DNA of 64,000 nucleotides from Hyaloperonospora brassicae (Eukaryota > Oomycota > Peronosporomycetes > Peronosporales > Peronosporaceae), in assembly GCA_947650285.1 (NCBI GenBank), contig CANTFL010000550.1:112445-176444 (forward strand). The letters run 5' to 3'. The notes beneath the pieces were generated by a model. That model saw only the letters and a program-made list of their open reading frames with translations, was not told the origin of the DNA and did not search any database. This document shows positions 1 through 9,086 of this stretch, one piece after another; the first letter of the stretch is position 1, and every line of letters starts with the position of its first letter. The position numbers and the translations under genes were made by a program.

Positions 1-91
1 TGTACTTGGAGATGTCAACTTTCATGACCTCGGGAAGACGCGCATGTGCCGTCCCGCCCACAGCAGCATGGAATTGCTGCTGTCTCAACAG

Positions 92-406
92 CTATGTCTG
101 TTGAGCACCGAGTTCTCTCAACTGCTCGGCCTGTTGAGCATCGAGTTCTCTCAACTGCTCAGCCTGTTGAGAGCCTTGCTGGTGAAGCAAGGCTACTTTC
201 TCCCTTTCGGCAACAAGTTTATGTTGATTGAACTTGGCTATAGCGGCATGTTGTTGGTCTCTGTCTAGAGACTCCAACATGGCGCTAATGGCGAACTCGC
301 CTACGGTAGAACTCATTCGTTCTACCGCACCCCATTCGATGTCACTCAAATGGGTAAACCCTTCACGCGTGGCGTGAAAGGTCTCTTCATCATCCAACAT
401 GTTCAT
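92..406 (-). CDS. Gag-like protein, N-terminal part, with 11-residue heptad-like repeats
   Basis: This 104-codon frame begins 44 bases inside the LTR and is read in the element's own direction. It is rich in charged residues and ends in a tandem 33-bp repeat encoding the 11-residue unit AQQAEQLRELD/G, as expected for a coiled coil. A stop at 92-94 interrupts it where gag would be expected to continue, so this copy is probably damaged. I assign it as gag from position only; no zinc knuckle or pol motif is visible inside the window. Confidence 0.45.
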   Translation of the reverse strand: MNMLDDEETFHATREGFTHLSDIEWGAVERMSSTVGEFAISAMLESLDRDQQHAAIAKFNQHKLVAEREKVALLHQQGSQQAEQLRELDAQQAEQLRELGAQQT

Positions 407-450
407 GTTGGATGTTAAGGTCCTTGGAAGGACTACAAAGTGCTACCAGG

Positions 451-843
451 TGTAACGGGGCACACCCTTGCGTGAACTTAACGCAAGGGTATCGGTGCCC
501 CGACGGACGTAAACAAGGCAAGCGAGGAAGCGTAGGTAAGGTAAAAGCAGAACTGTTATATTAATATAAGTAAGTCTTTTAACCACTGTCTCTCTGTTTG
601 ACTTAGTTTAACTATACTAATATAACTGGATGTATGGTGACGTCTCGTCACCACTCGTTGCGCGCGTCTTGCGGCGATTGGTGCGTTGGTATCATCAAGA
701 TATCAACCAATGAACAGACTCTTTGGTCGACCCATCAATATCACCACTATTGGTGATATTCTTAAAAGAATATTCGACATAATATTCTTTATTGTCATTG
801 TCTTCTAAATGACAATTTCCATGTAACGGGCTGCCCCGTTACA
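451..843 (-). repeat. 5' LTR of the left-edge retrotransposon
   Basis: Ends are TGTAACGGGG and CCCCGTTACA. The first 110 bases in the minus reading form four hairpins in a row: 843-822, 816-791, 789-766 and 760-737. The far end has a nested stem at about 455-500, with arms around ACCCTTGCGT and GTGCCCCG. The corresponding bases at 63868-64000 keep the same stems. The outer flank (844 on) shows no target duplication because the other end is not in the window. Confidence 0.7.
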
Positions 844-844
844 A

Positions 845-979
845 TTGTCGCACCTACAAATGGCGGATCGACTGGCGAATATCTCTATGGACGCTGGGGC
901 TTTTGTCTATGTGCACGCTCCCACAGACCAAGGTGCTGTCAAGGTGGCTACGACATGTATCGACAATGATGTCGACTAA
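845..979 (+). pseudogene. Fragment resembling the end of a retroelement RNase H domain
   Basis: A 45-codon open stretch directly abuts the LTR and ends in TAA at 977-979. It reads ...QMADRLANISMDAG..., similar to the MADxLANxAMD stretch near the end of RNase H domains in oomycete non-LTR retrotransposons. The LTR insertion appears to have cut into this older relic. The match is short, so the call is tentative. Confidence 0.3.
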
Positions 980-1390
980 TGGATGTTGCCCTCTCAAGCC
1001 GAACACCACGTATACTATAGGGCCTCGAGCTGAAATTTGAGGACCTAGTTATCTCGAGACATGACTTTGCGCGATGGCGCTCTGCTGTCCGAGGACTAGT
1101 ATTACTAAGTAGATGAAGTAGTAGTCGCTTCGGTAACTTTATTGCCAACCGACAGGATATAGCGGGTCGTACGCGTACCCCACCAAGCCCCACCTCCTCA
1201 CTCACTTCAACAACGTGCACTCTGCACCATGTGTCAATTTGCTCGTTCTAAGGTTTTCTGCGCCTATAGCAACTTTACTTTGTCATCACTGTTCATTTGA
1301 AGTCGCCCATGTTTGCTCCCTGCGACGGCATCTGATTGGTCGATAAATTACTTACAGGGCCCTCCTTTCACCACGTTCGGTAGCTGCTCG
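980..1390. other. Intergenic, no gene seen
   Basis: No frame with protein-family features was seen on either strand. The last 100 bases are the likely promoter of the importin gene; a TTCATTTG stretch near 1293 resembles the oomycete initiator but is weak. Confidence 0.4.
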
Positions 1391-4300
1391 ATGGTCATGA
1401 CAGAGTACTCGCTCGCAGCGGTTCTAAGCGCTGTACAGGCACTCTACAACATGGTACGTCCTTCGTGTTCTTATCTCCTTCGACGCGATCTATTTTGCCG
1501 CCAATAGCACTAGTTTCTCGTCTTCATCTCGTCTGGTCTCGTGGGTTATTGTCGAGCATGTCGACGCCCTGACGATTGGTATGACTTTAACCCTAGGAAG
1601 GCGCTGGACGACAGCGAGAAGCCAACGAGTTCCTGAACACATTTGCAGCTTCTGATGCAGCGTGGAGTATAGGATGTCAGCTACTGCTGGACGAGATGCT
1701 GGTCCTGCCTTTGGAAGCACTCTTTTTTGCAGCCAACATGCTGCATACAAAGATACGCAAGGAGTGGGTCCAGCTGTCTGTAGAGACCAAAGAGGCAATA
1801 CATGTGTCGCTGCAAACATTGATGCAAGCGCTACAAGATCGTACGAGATCAGATCTCGTGCACGGACCGCTTGTGAGCAAGTTGTGTGCGAGTTACGCGG
1901 TAGTGATGATCTCGTCTCCGGAGGAATGCAAATCTCTGTTTTCGCACTTGTTGACTACCTGCTCGACAACGGGAAACACCGAACAAGTAGTTTTCTTGCT
2001 GGTCTTTGCACGCTGCGTGTGCGAGGAAATGGAAAATGCGGAGCTGCCGTTTGCAGCAAAGGATGCAATGGAAATGCATCTGGCATCTCTGAGCGGAGAC
2101 TTGGTGACGTTGATTGGCAAAATCGTCTGCACGCGCGAAGACCTCGACGTGCATGTGGCTTCGTTGCATGGCGAGGCCTTAACCTGCCTGAATATCTGGA
2201 CCAGACCGGCAGGGCTATCGCTAGCGTCGTTGTACAGCAAGGACAAAACTATACTGCTGGCGCTGTTAAACGCATTGCAAACCAAATCTCGGCATTTGCG
2301 GGCGAGCTCTGAGATACTCACAAAGCTTATCATCGTATCGTCATACCCGACTCCAGCACAATTGGAGCAGACGCTGCTGGTTGTGGCACAAGAATTGCTT
2401 AAGACGCGCGCTGCAATCGAAAGCGCGATTGACGCGGAAGAGGAGGATGCTTGCCATGCTCTTGCGGACGTCATCTCAACGTTTTGCGAAACATTTGCGG
2501 ATTGGATACTAGAGGGCAAGCATCCTCAAGAAGCTATCGCATTGGGCGAGCTCATGTTGTACCTTGGCAGCCATCCTCGTCGACAAATTGCGTCGCTTAC
2601 TCTGGAGTTTTGGATGATCGTTCAGGATGAGCCTGTGCACTCTCGTTTACACTTTTATCAGCATGATGCTTTCATCCGCCTGTTTGAGGTTGTACTCAAG
2701 CAGTGCTCATTCCCACCAGGAAATGTGGAGGATGTGGGCGAATTTGAGATTGATGACCTAAACGCTTTTCGGAGCGACATTCATGGTGCCCCTGACGCTT
2801 TCATAGCAATATTTTCGCTGCTAAAGGAGCAATACCTTTCGCGTCTAGTTCACGTTCTTACATCGGCAGCGTCCAGTGAGTGGCAAAGTGTCGAAGTCGC
2901 CTTATTTGCTATCTCGTCGGTTGCGGGCGAAGTCAAGAAAAAGCTAACAAAAGCTTACGCCAACACTCCGATGCAGATTGAGCTGGAAAGTATGATATCG
3001 CAGATTTTTCGCGTAGTTTTGGACCCGGCAGCTAATACTCATCCCCTCGTGATTGCCACGGCTGCACGGTTGTTGGGGCAGTTTGCGGGCTGGATCAATG
3101 ACAGAGCTTTAGCAGCCCACACGTTTGAGACGGTCGGAGCAGTTCTACAGTATTTGTCCGACGCGCTTGGACTTCGACCAAGTCGTGCAAATGCTGCTAA
3201 AAGCTTTATGCAAGTATCAACAAGTTGCATGGCTTGTCTTGCTGAGATGCCGCCAAGCTTACTTGTGGCTGGTGCGCAGCATTTTGGTGGCACTTTTGGT
3301 CGGGAACCCATGCCAATCGAAGAACGGCTACTTGTCGTTGAGGGGCTCGTACGTGCTGCTGCTGTTTCACCAAACTGCTCCGTGATTTTGCAGACTGTAC
3401 TAGACGACTCGCTTTCTCGTGTAGATCAAGCGCTTGTCGCAAAGGAAACCAACGGCGCGGCTTTGTATATCATAGTGTGCAACGAGCTTCAAGTGCTTGG
3501 CAAGCTGATGCGATTTCTTGATGCACCTGAGGATACAGCTGGGGGTAAAGCCGTCACGGCATGGGCTGCTCAGCAAATTTGGCCTCACTTGAACCCGATT
3601 GCACTACAGTTTGACGTCGACGAGGCAATAATGGCGGCTCTATTCGAACTGTTTGGATGGTGTCTGCAGAGCTTGCGGCAGCAAATGGCATCACAGCTTG
3701 ATGGAATTGCTACCCTGATTGTGAGAGTGTTTGAGAAACGGCACTACGCGGCTCCGCTAGAGTGTGCAATAGTCGCTCTTGATGTGTTTGGAAAGGAGGC
3801 AAACGCAGAGGTTGCTGGTAGTTTCCGAGGACTTTTGGGCGCATTGAGTCGATCAGCTTTTCAATTTTTCACGACGCATTCGCTGGCTGAAAAGCCGAAG
3901 GTGCTGCAGTCGTTTTTTGAGCTAGGCTACCGCTTTCTGCTCTCCTGCCCAGCTGCAGTACTTACTGCAGCCGAGTTTCCCGTGCTGATTGAGCTCGGAC
4001 TGGCTTGCCTGGGCAACCAGGATCGCGCCTCGACGAATGCGGTTCTCGTGTTTCTCACATTCTTGCTCAACGAGTATACGACAAGACTCGCACCATATAC
4101 GGCAGTGATCAACGCCTGTGTACTGGATGCCGGCCAACCCGAAAAGTGGCTTGATGGTATCATTGGTGCGCTGGCGTTGAAGAGTCCGAGCACTCTGTAC
4201 GAGTCGATGGCCAAGCTGCTATACGCACTACTAACTAACTTCACTGGCAACACACACGTGCGGGAAGCACTGGTACGGTCTTTGACTCGCGACGCACTGG

Positions 4301-4479
4301 GTGTGGGAGGCCTGGGACCGGAAGACCGGCAGCAGGTGCTACACTTGTGGCTATCCCTCACTGCCCAGCCTTCACACTATTCTGAGCGGCGCTTTCGCGG
4401 TTTATGCTCCGACTTTGCTAAGGTTTGTCGCAAGGAGTTAACGGCAGACGCGCTTCACTCGATCGAGATGCCCAACTGA
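1391..4479 (+). CDS. TNPO3: Transportin-3 / importin-13-like nuclear import receptor (karyopherin beta)
   Basis: Two exons, 1391-1453 and 1597-4479, give 981 residues; metazoan TNPO3 is a little over 920. The first ATG (1391) opens an exon of 21 codons ending AVQALYNM. The intron is GTACGT...TAG, 143 bp, phase 0. The second exon resumes with a stretch that aligns without gaps to the family's N-terminal ALYxxxDPxGxxRAxxWL region. The rest is a continuous alpha-helical HEAT-type repeat protein with FFAANMLHTKIRKEW, the importin-beta N-terminal signature (family FAAxTLKxKI). Members carry SR-rich splicing factors and other cargo into the nucleus under control of Ran-GTP. Mtr10 and importin-13 are close relatives, so the exact orthologue is inferred. 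No frameshift or stop is seen. It converges on the MAPR gene, whose stop lies 150 bp downstream. Confidence 0.85.
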
Positions 4480-4628
4480 GACAGACTTTTTGGGTCGTCA
4501 TCGGCGCATTACAAGAGAATCGTTACAACGCAACGTGTATTGACTCTGCTGTAGACGCGGACGCCTTGGCCGGGTACCATCACAGTTGCTAGCGTGCAGT
4601 GCAGCGCCTCGCGGAAGCGCGTTCGCTA

Positions 4629-5677
4629 TCAGGCCAGTTCTCCAACCTAAACAGACAGCGCCAAGTCTGTTTAAACCGCAACGAGGACATACAACACCAT
4701 CACTAGCCAATGACCGGGACACGTACGATGGGATACTTTTTGTAGTAGAACGCCTTCGTCACAGCAAGTTCCTGTTTCTGATTCTCGTTAAAGTCCGAGA
4801 CGTCGTCGTTTAGGTCCTATACAGTCGCAAGAACACTCACAGACGCGTGGTCAGTCGATCCAAGCTCGACACTGTCTGTTTGCCCGCAAAGAGCACTCTC
4901 CTTACGTCCGGCTTCAGTGACCCTAGTGCTAGAGCACGCGTACAAGCCTGCAAGGCAGACAGACAGATAGGCAACAGATCATAAACAAACACACAAGAAG
5001 CTGCATGAGATCGAGGTCGTGCGCAATGCCGATGCACTGCATTGGCATTGCCTATCCCGTCTCAGCTGTACCTTTCCAGCAAAAATGTTGTACGACTGTC
5101 CCTTGGCATAGAAATTTGCTCCGGACGTCACGTCAACAACCTGTGGCAGCAGCAAACAACGATAATATATCAACGGGCTGCTTCTTATCCCGTCTCGCTC
5201 GCCACGGCGTACCTTGCCACCAACTGCAAGCAGCAGAGGCTTGTCGCTGTCCGATCCGTCGTACCTGCACATTGCATCCGCAGCAGCAGCATTAGCAAAA
5301 GTAACCGCAGTAGCAGTGTCAGCGTCTAGGTAGTTTAGTATACATGCACACGCATCCGATCCGCATCAGAGTACGTTCGCATATGTATACAATGTATGCC
5401 ACCAGCATCCAGGTACGTTCGTGTTCATGCAGGTGGTATACTACAAGCAAGTTGTATGTACTTACAGACGAAGCTGGTCCAACGTATACGTCGGTAGCCC
5501 CTCCGCGTGTGCGACCGCCTCGTTCTCCGCGCTCTTGTCGCGTAGCAGCGCCGAAAAAGGATACGGACATTTGTATCCACTAGTGACGAGGTATTGCTCG
5601 ATCTGCGGCCAAAGCAGCGCCAGGAGCGCCACCACTAGCGCTGCGCCAAACACAAAGACGCGCTTCGAACGTGCCAT
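4629..5677 (-). CDS. Membrane-associated progesterone receptor (MAPR) family, cytochrome b5-like heme-binding protein
   Basis: Six exons on the minus strand: 5677-5466, 5264-5213, 5140-5072, 4947-4906, 4816-4727 and 4646-4629. Together they encode 160 residues. All introns are GT-AG, 72-201 bp, and phases agree throughout. Residues 6-24 form one hydrophobic segment (single-pass anchor). From about residue 66 comes the b5-like fold: YTLDQLRLYDGSD, then GGKVVDVTSGANFYAKGQSY, then IFAGK, the family pattern of a b5 fold lacking the two axial histidines and using tyrosines. It ends KKYPIVGELA, like PGRMC proteins. MAPR proteins bind heme and support cytochrome P450 and sterol steps at the ER membrane. 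No six-frame ORF caller would join these tiny exons; the last is five codons plus stop. Confidence 0.85.
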
Positions 5678-7036
5678 GTCAAGAGTCGGCGACCACTGGA
5701 GCTCGTTTGTCGTGGCACTTGGTGTGGTGCACACCCGCATCTACACAGCCACCTGCACCTTTTCGGACACCCGTGTGTGTAGCCATCTACCTTAGCGCTG
5801 CTTCAAACTCATCGAAAAGCCACAATGGACAACAACAACAACAACAACAACAACGAGGGGAAGCACAAGTGTGGACGTCGACCAGCGCCTGAGCAGCTCC
5901 GACAGGACTTGCGGCGTGCGGATCAACCAGTGTGAATGGCTGCTGGTGGAGATGAGGCAGTCGCGGGTCTGTATTGAACTTTGCACACGCGTTGTACGAC
6001 CCGTTTGCTGCTTTTCCACTCGATCTCATGTGTCGGTTAGGCAAACGCGAGTCTCAAGACGTTGTGTCGTGTAGCTGCCGTTCAACAGGTCATGGTATTG
6101 TCAATGAAACAGGATGTACAGGTAATGTACCATTATGATGCGGCGTGCTGCCGAGTCTTCGGCGGGACTCTCTGGCTCGTGGATGGTACGGGATCTGCGC
6201 TAATGCGCTTCGACGGGATCCTCTTCTGCTACAACAAGAGCCAACGCGTGCTTACCAAGACGCAGATACTGGTTGAAGAGGCGCATGGACTAGAGGAGGT
6301 ACGACTCATTAGTATCTGCTATACATGTGAGGCCTTACGTGCTTTCGAGGCGAGGATGCAAGCACCCAGCACGTGTGCAGACCTCTGCTTGCGAGGCGGA
6401 CTTTCACGACGAGATGCAGACGCGTTGAATGAGCACAACTCTATCGTCGATCAGGCGAGGTAGGCTCGTGCTAGCTCGCTATGGTTTTCGCATGCAAGAA
6501 GAGGAGAACGTTTCGAAGCGAGCAAAGTAGCAAGACACTAGTAGAGCTGACGTTTGCTGTGGGTGTAGTGGGCGTGGACATGGCAGCTTCTTGACGACCT
6601 CGTTGTGCAGTGCGCGACTGCAGCGACTACCACTCGCTGCACACTGACCCGGCGGTAGCCGTCCTGCATGATTATTGCTCTACGGGTGCGGCCAGCCGTG
6701 CACTGTTCAAGCAATTCCCGCCTCGATGACGCCGCGCGTTGCAAGTCCATGCGTTGCACTTTGCAACTCAGGGTGACAGCGGCTCGTTCGTCTTTGATCC
6801 GCATGCTCGTCGCGTTTACACGTCGTTGCAGAACGCCTACACACGACATGAAGGGTATTGTGACATGTGTCGATGTGCATACGCTGCGCATTGACTGACA
6901 CGGCCAAGAGCTCGTCAAACGACTAACTAACCGACTAACTAACTGACTGACTGACTGGCTATAGATCACGAGCGACTCGGACTTCTATCCGACAAGCGCA
7001 TAAAACGTACTGCCGCCAGCCTGTCCGTCGACAGTC
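5678..7036. other. Intergenic region with a CAA microsatellite and degenerate coding-like stretches
   Basis: The region holds a (CAA)8 run at 5830-5854 and an open frame at 6062-6463 that I cannot assign. A block around 6740-6890 (for example GDSGSFVFDP in one frame) looks coding-derived but is broken by stops. Just before the carrier gene is a CTAA/CTGA-rich stretch at about 6915-6960. No intact gene is supportable. Confidence 0.35.
5830..5854. repeat. (CAA)n microsatellite
   Basis: Eight uninterrupted CAA units plus one base, in the intergenic region upstream of the MAPR gene. Confidence 0.95.
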
Positions 7037-7930
7037 ATGAGCTCCTCGCGGACGCCAACGCCGCAGCTGTCTGTCCGGACAAAGTCTCTAGTCGCTGGCT
7101 CAGTGTCGGGCATGGCGAGCGTCGTGGTCTGCCATCCACTGGACACCATTCGTACGCGACTGCAGCTGTCCTCCCGTCGCTTCCACGGCTTTTACCACTG
7201 CGTGAAGCAAACGGTGCAGCAAGAATCCATGCGCGGTCTCTACAAGGGCTTCCTGCCTCCGTTCTGGAGCCAGGGCATCTACAAAGCGGTCATCTTCACG
7301 ACGTCTTCTACGCTGCGCCAGGACGTGCTGCCTCAGGTGGCCATCCTGCAGCCAGTGCTCACGCCGACACTCACGTCGTTGGTCGCAGGTGCCGTGGCTG
7401 GAGGTGTCAATGCTTTTCTCGTGACGCCCGTGGAGCTCGTGCGCAATCGACTGCAAGTGCAGTACGACACCCAAGTCGAGTCGCGAAGGTACAGGGGCAC
7501 GGGTCACTGCATCAGGCAAGTCGTGCGGAGTGAGGGGCTCACGGCTTTGTGGAAAGGGCTGTCGACAACGGTCGTTCGCGACTCGCTAGGCGTGGCGTGC
7601 TACTTTCTCGGCTACGACCTTGTCAAGCACCGCATGAGTGCAAATGGTACAGCTGGAGAGACAGCTACGCTCTTGACTGCTGGGGCTTTCGGTGGCATCA
7701 GCTTCTGGGCAGTGGCATTGCCGTTCGACACGATCAAGTCCCTCATTCAGGCGGACGGAAGAGCGGGCAAGTATACTGGCCTAATGTCCAGTGCAGCACG
7801 CTTGGTGCGCGAAGAAGGCGTGATGCAGCTCTTTCGGGGATGGCAGGCTGCCTTTTTGCGTGGAATTCCGAGCGCTGCAATGACTTTCTGGACGTTTGAT
7901 CGAGCGAACAGAATCCTCGATGACATGTAA
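7037..7930 (+). CDS. Mitochondrial carrier family (SLC25) protein
   Basis: An intronless 297-codon frame. It has the three-fold carrier repeat, each repeat opening with the Px[DE]xx[RK] signature: PLDTIR at 34, PVELVR at 131 and PFDTIK at 229, with matching GLYKG/ALWKG/LFRGW second-half motifs. This predicts six membrane helices in the inner mitochondrial membrane. The third signature followed by SLIQAD and the overall pattern are closest to the carnitine/ornithine/basic amino acid branch (SLC25A15/20/29/45-like). The substrate cannot be read with certainty. The ATG at 7037 sits 17 codons before the first conserved helix, normal for the family. GC-rich third positions match the CBS gene downstream. 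Confidence 0.9.
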   Translation: MSSSRTPTPQLSVRTKSLVAGSVSGMASVVVCHPLDTIRTRLQLSSRRFHGFYHCVKQTVQQESMRGLYKGFLPPFWSQGIYKAVIFTTSSTLRQDVLPQVAILQPVLTPTLTSLVAGAVAGGVNAFLVTPVELVRNRLQVQYDTQVESRRYRGTGHCIRQVVRSEGLTALWKGLSTTVVRDSLGVACYFLGYDLVKHRMSANGTAGETATLLTAGAFGGISFWAVALPFDTIKSLIQADGRAGKYTGLMSSAARLVREEGVMQLFRGWQAAFLRGIPSAAMTFWTFDRANRILDDM

Positions 7931-8796
7931 GCAAAGAAGACACACGAGCGGATCCCTTTAACAACAGCGCGTGGGCACATTCGGCAGACTTTGGGTCGCC
8001 AGAAGGAACTCTGAACGCTGCTGGTGATCGGTGGGGAAAGCACACGACAATTGGACTCGACATTGCGATCGGTTGATGTCGATACTGATCGGCACCGAGT
8101 GAGCTGACATCCAGCAAAGTGGTTGTCATTGTCGGCAGATCAAGTGCAAGCGAGCAGATGGAGCTGAGGAATCGACAGCAGCACATGGAAATTCCATGAG
8201 GAGTGCGAAGACCTTTTTGGACGCTGGGCCACACCGTATTACGAGAGATCGATTGGTCTCCAGGACCTGTGCACGTCAATGCACGTGATTTGTGTGCTGC
8301 ATGGCACGTAATGTACCCACCTGCAAAGCTGGCAAATAGGACGATTGCGTGAACCGCTACCGAAACAGCGATGCCGCTGTCCGGCGACGGATTGCCCATG
8401 TTGTGTCGTTGTGTGGACCCTCCGTCTCCCACACCATTTCGATCGACCACACACATTGAGAAACACGCACACAGTCGAGGGCAATGACGGGACCTGGCGA
8501 TCTGTTTAAAACAACATGTCATCAGACGCTTCGTCGACGCAGACGGTCCTGCGCAGTGACTCGAGTCTGTCGACGAACGCGATTGGCACATCATTGCCGC
8601 ACATGTCGCACACGTGGCGCCAGTCACGCGCGGGCTATAAGCCCCTCGTAACGTGCATGTTCCGATCCCGACTTCCATAGAAAGTTCGTCGCCGCCTCAA
8701 GTTGCAACCAATCGCGATCCACCTCGCCAAGCCCACAACCGCAGCTTCTAGCCCTACCCGCGCTCCTAACGTCCTGTAGTATCCGACAGCATACCA
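7931..8796. other. Intergenic between carrier and CBS genes
   Basis: No gene seen. A long antisense open frame here (7743-8678) overlaps the carrier's 3' end and has low-complexity, non-family sequence; I treat it as chance. Confidence 0.4.
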
Positions 8797-8918
8797 CCCG
8801 TCACCACCGCGTCCCGTCTGACGCAGTATCCTGTCTCCCACCCACCCCGCGCGCCCGTCACCACCGCGTCCCGTCTGACGCAGTATCCTGTCTCCCACCC
8901 ACCCACCCACCCCGCGCG
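8797..8918. repeat. 57-bp direct repeat, two copies, in the CBS 5' region
   Basis: Unit 1 (8797-8853) starts CCCGTCACCACCGCGTCCCG and is repeated from 8854; the second copy has an extra CCCACCCA insertion near its end. The tract is pyrimidine-rich and followed by CGTC repeats to about 9050, in the likely promoter or 5' UTR of CBS. Confidence 0.85.
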
Positions 8919-9086
8919 CCCGTCCACGACCAGGGCGCAGGCTTCAACAACACTCGTCCGTCATTGCGTCCAGAAAAGAGACGACCCCTCCACCCCCTCC
9001 ACCCGTCCACTCCCCACCAGTCAGTCCGTCCGTCCGTCCGTCACTCAGTCATTCGTCACTCCCTTTGGTCGACACGCAGTGTAGCC

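Larger units (their letters stand above)
1..843 (-). mobile_element. LTR retrotransposon, 5' end only (LTR plus start of gag), running out of the window to the left
   Basis: Read on the minus strand, a 393-bp LTR (843 down to 451) is followed by a short leader and a gag-like frame. The LTR starts TGTAACGGGG and ends CCCCGTTACA, the TG...CA arrangement of integrase-made ends. The base run after the LTR (about 448-436) starts TGGTAGCA and may be the primer-binding site. A diverged LTR of the same family, in the opposite orientation, lies at 63868-64000. The superfamily cannot be set because pol is outside the window. Confidence 0.75.

Noticed and set aside
6062..6463. Possible P-type ATPase fragment (VLTKTQILVEEAHG, after a DKTGTLT-like run)
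   Set aside because: The phosphorylation motif itself is absent and the rest shows no ATPase order; similarity is too short.
7743..8678. 311-codon minus-strand frame
   Set aside because: Overlaps the carrier gene's end, low-complexity composition, no motif, and only frame-by-chance openness.
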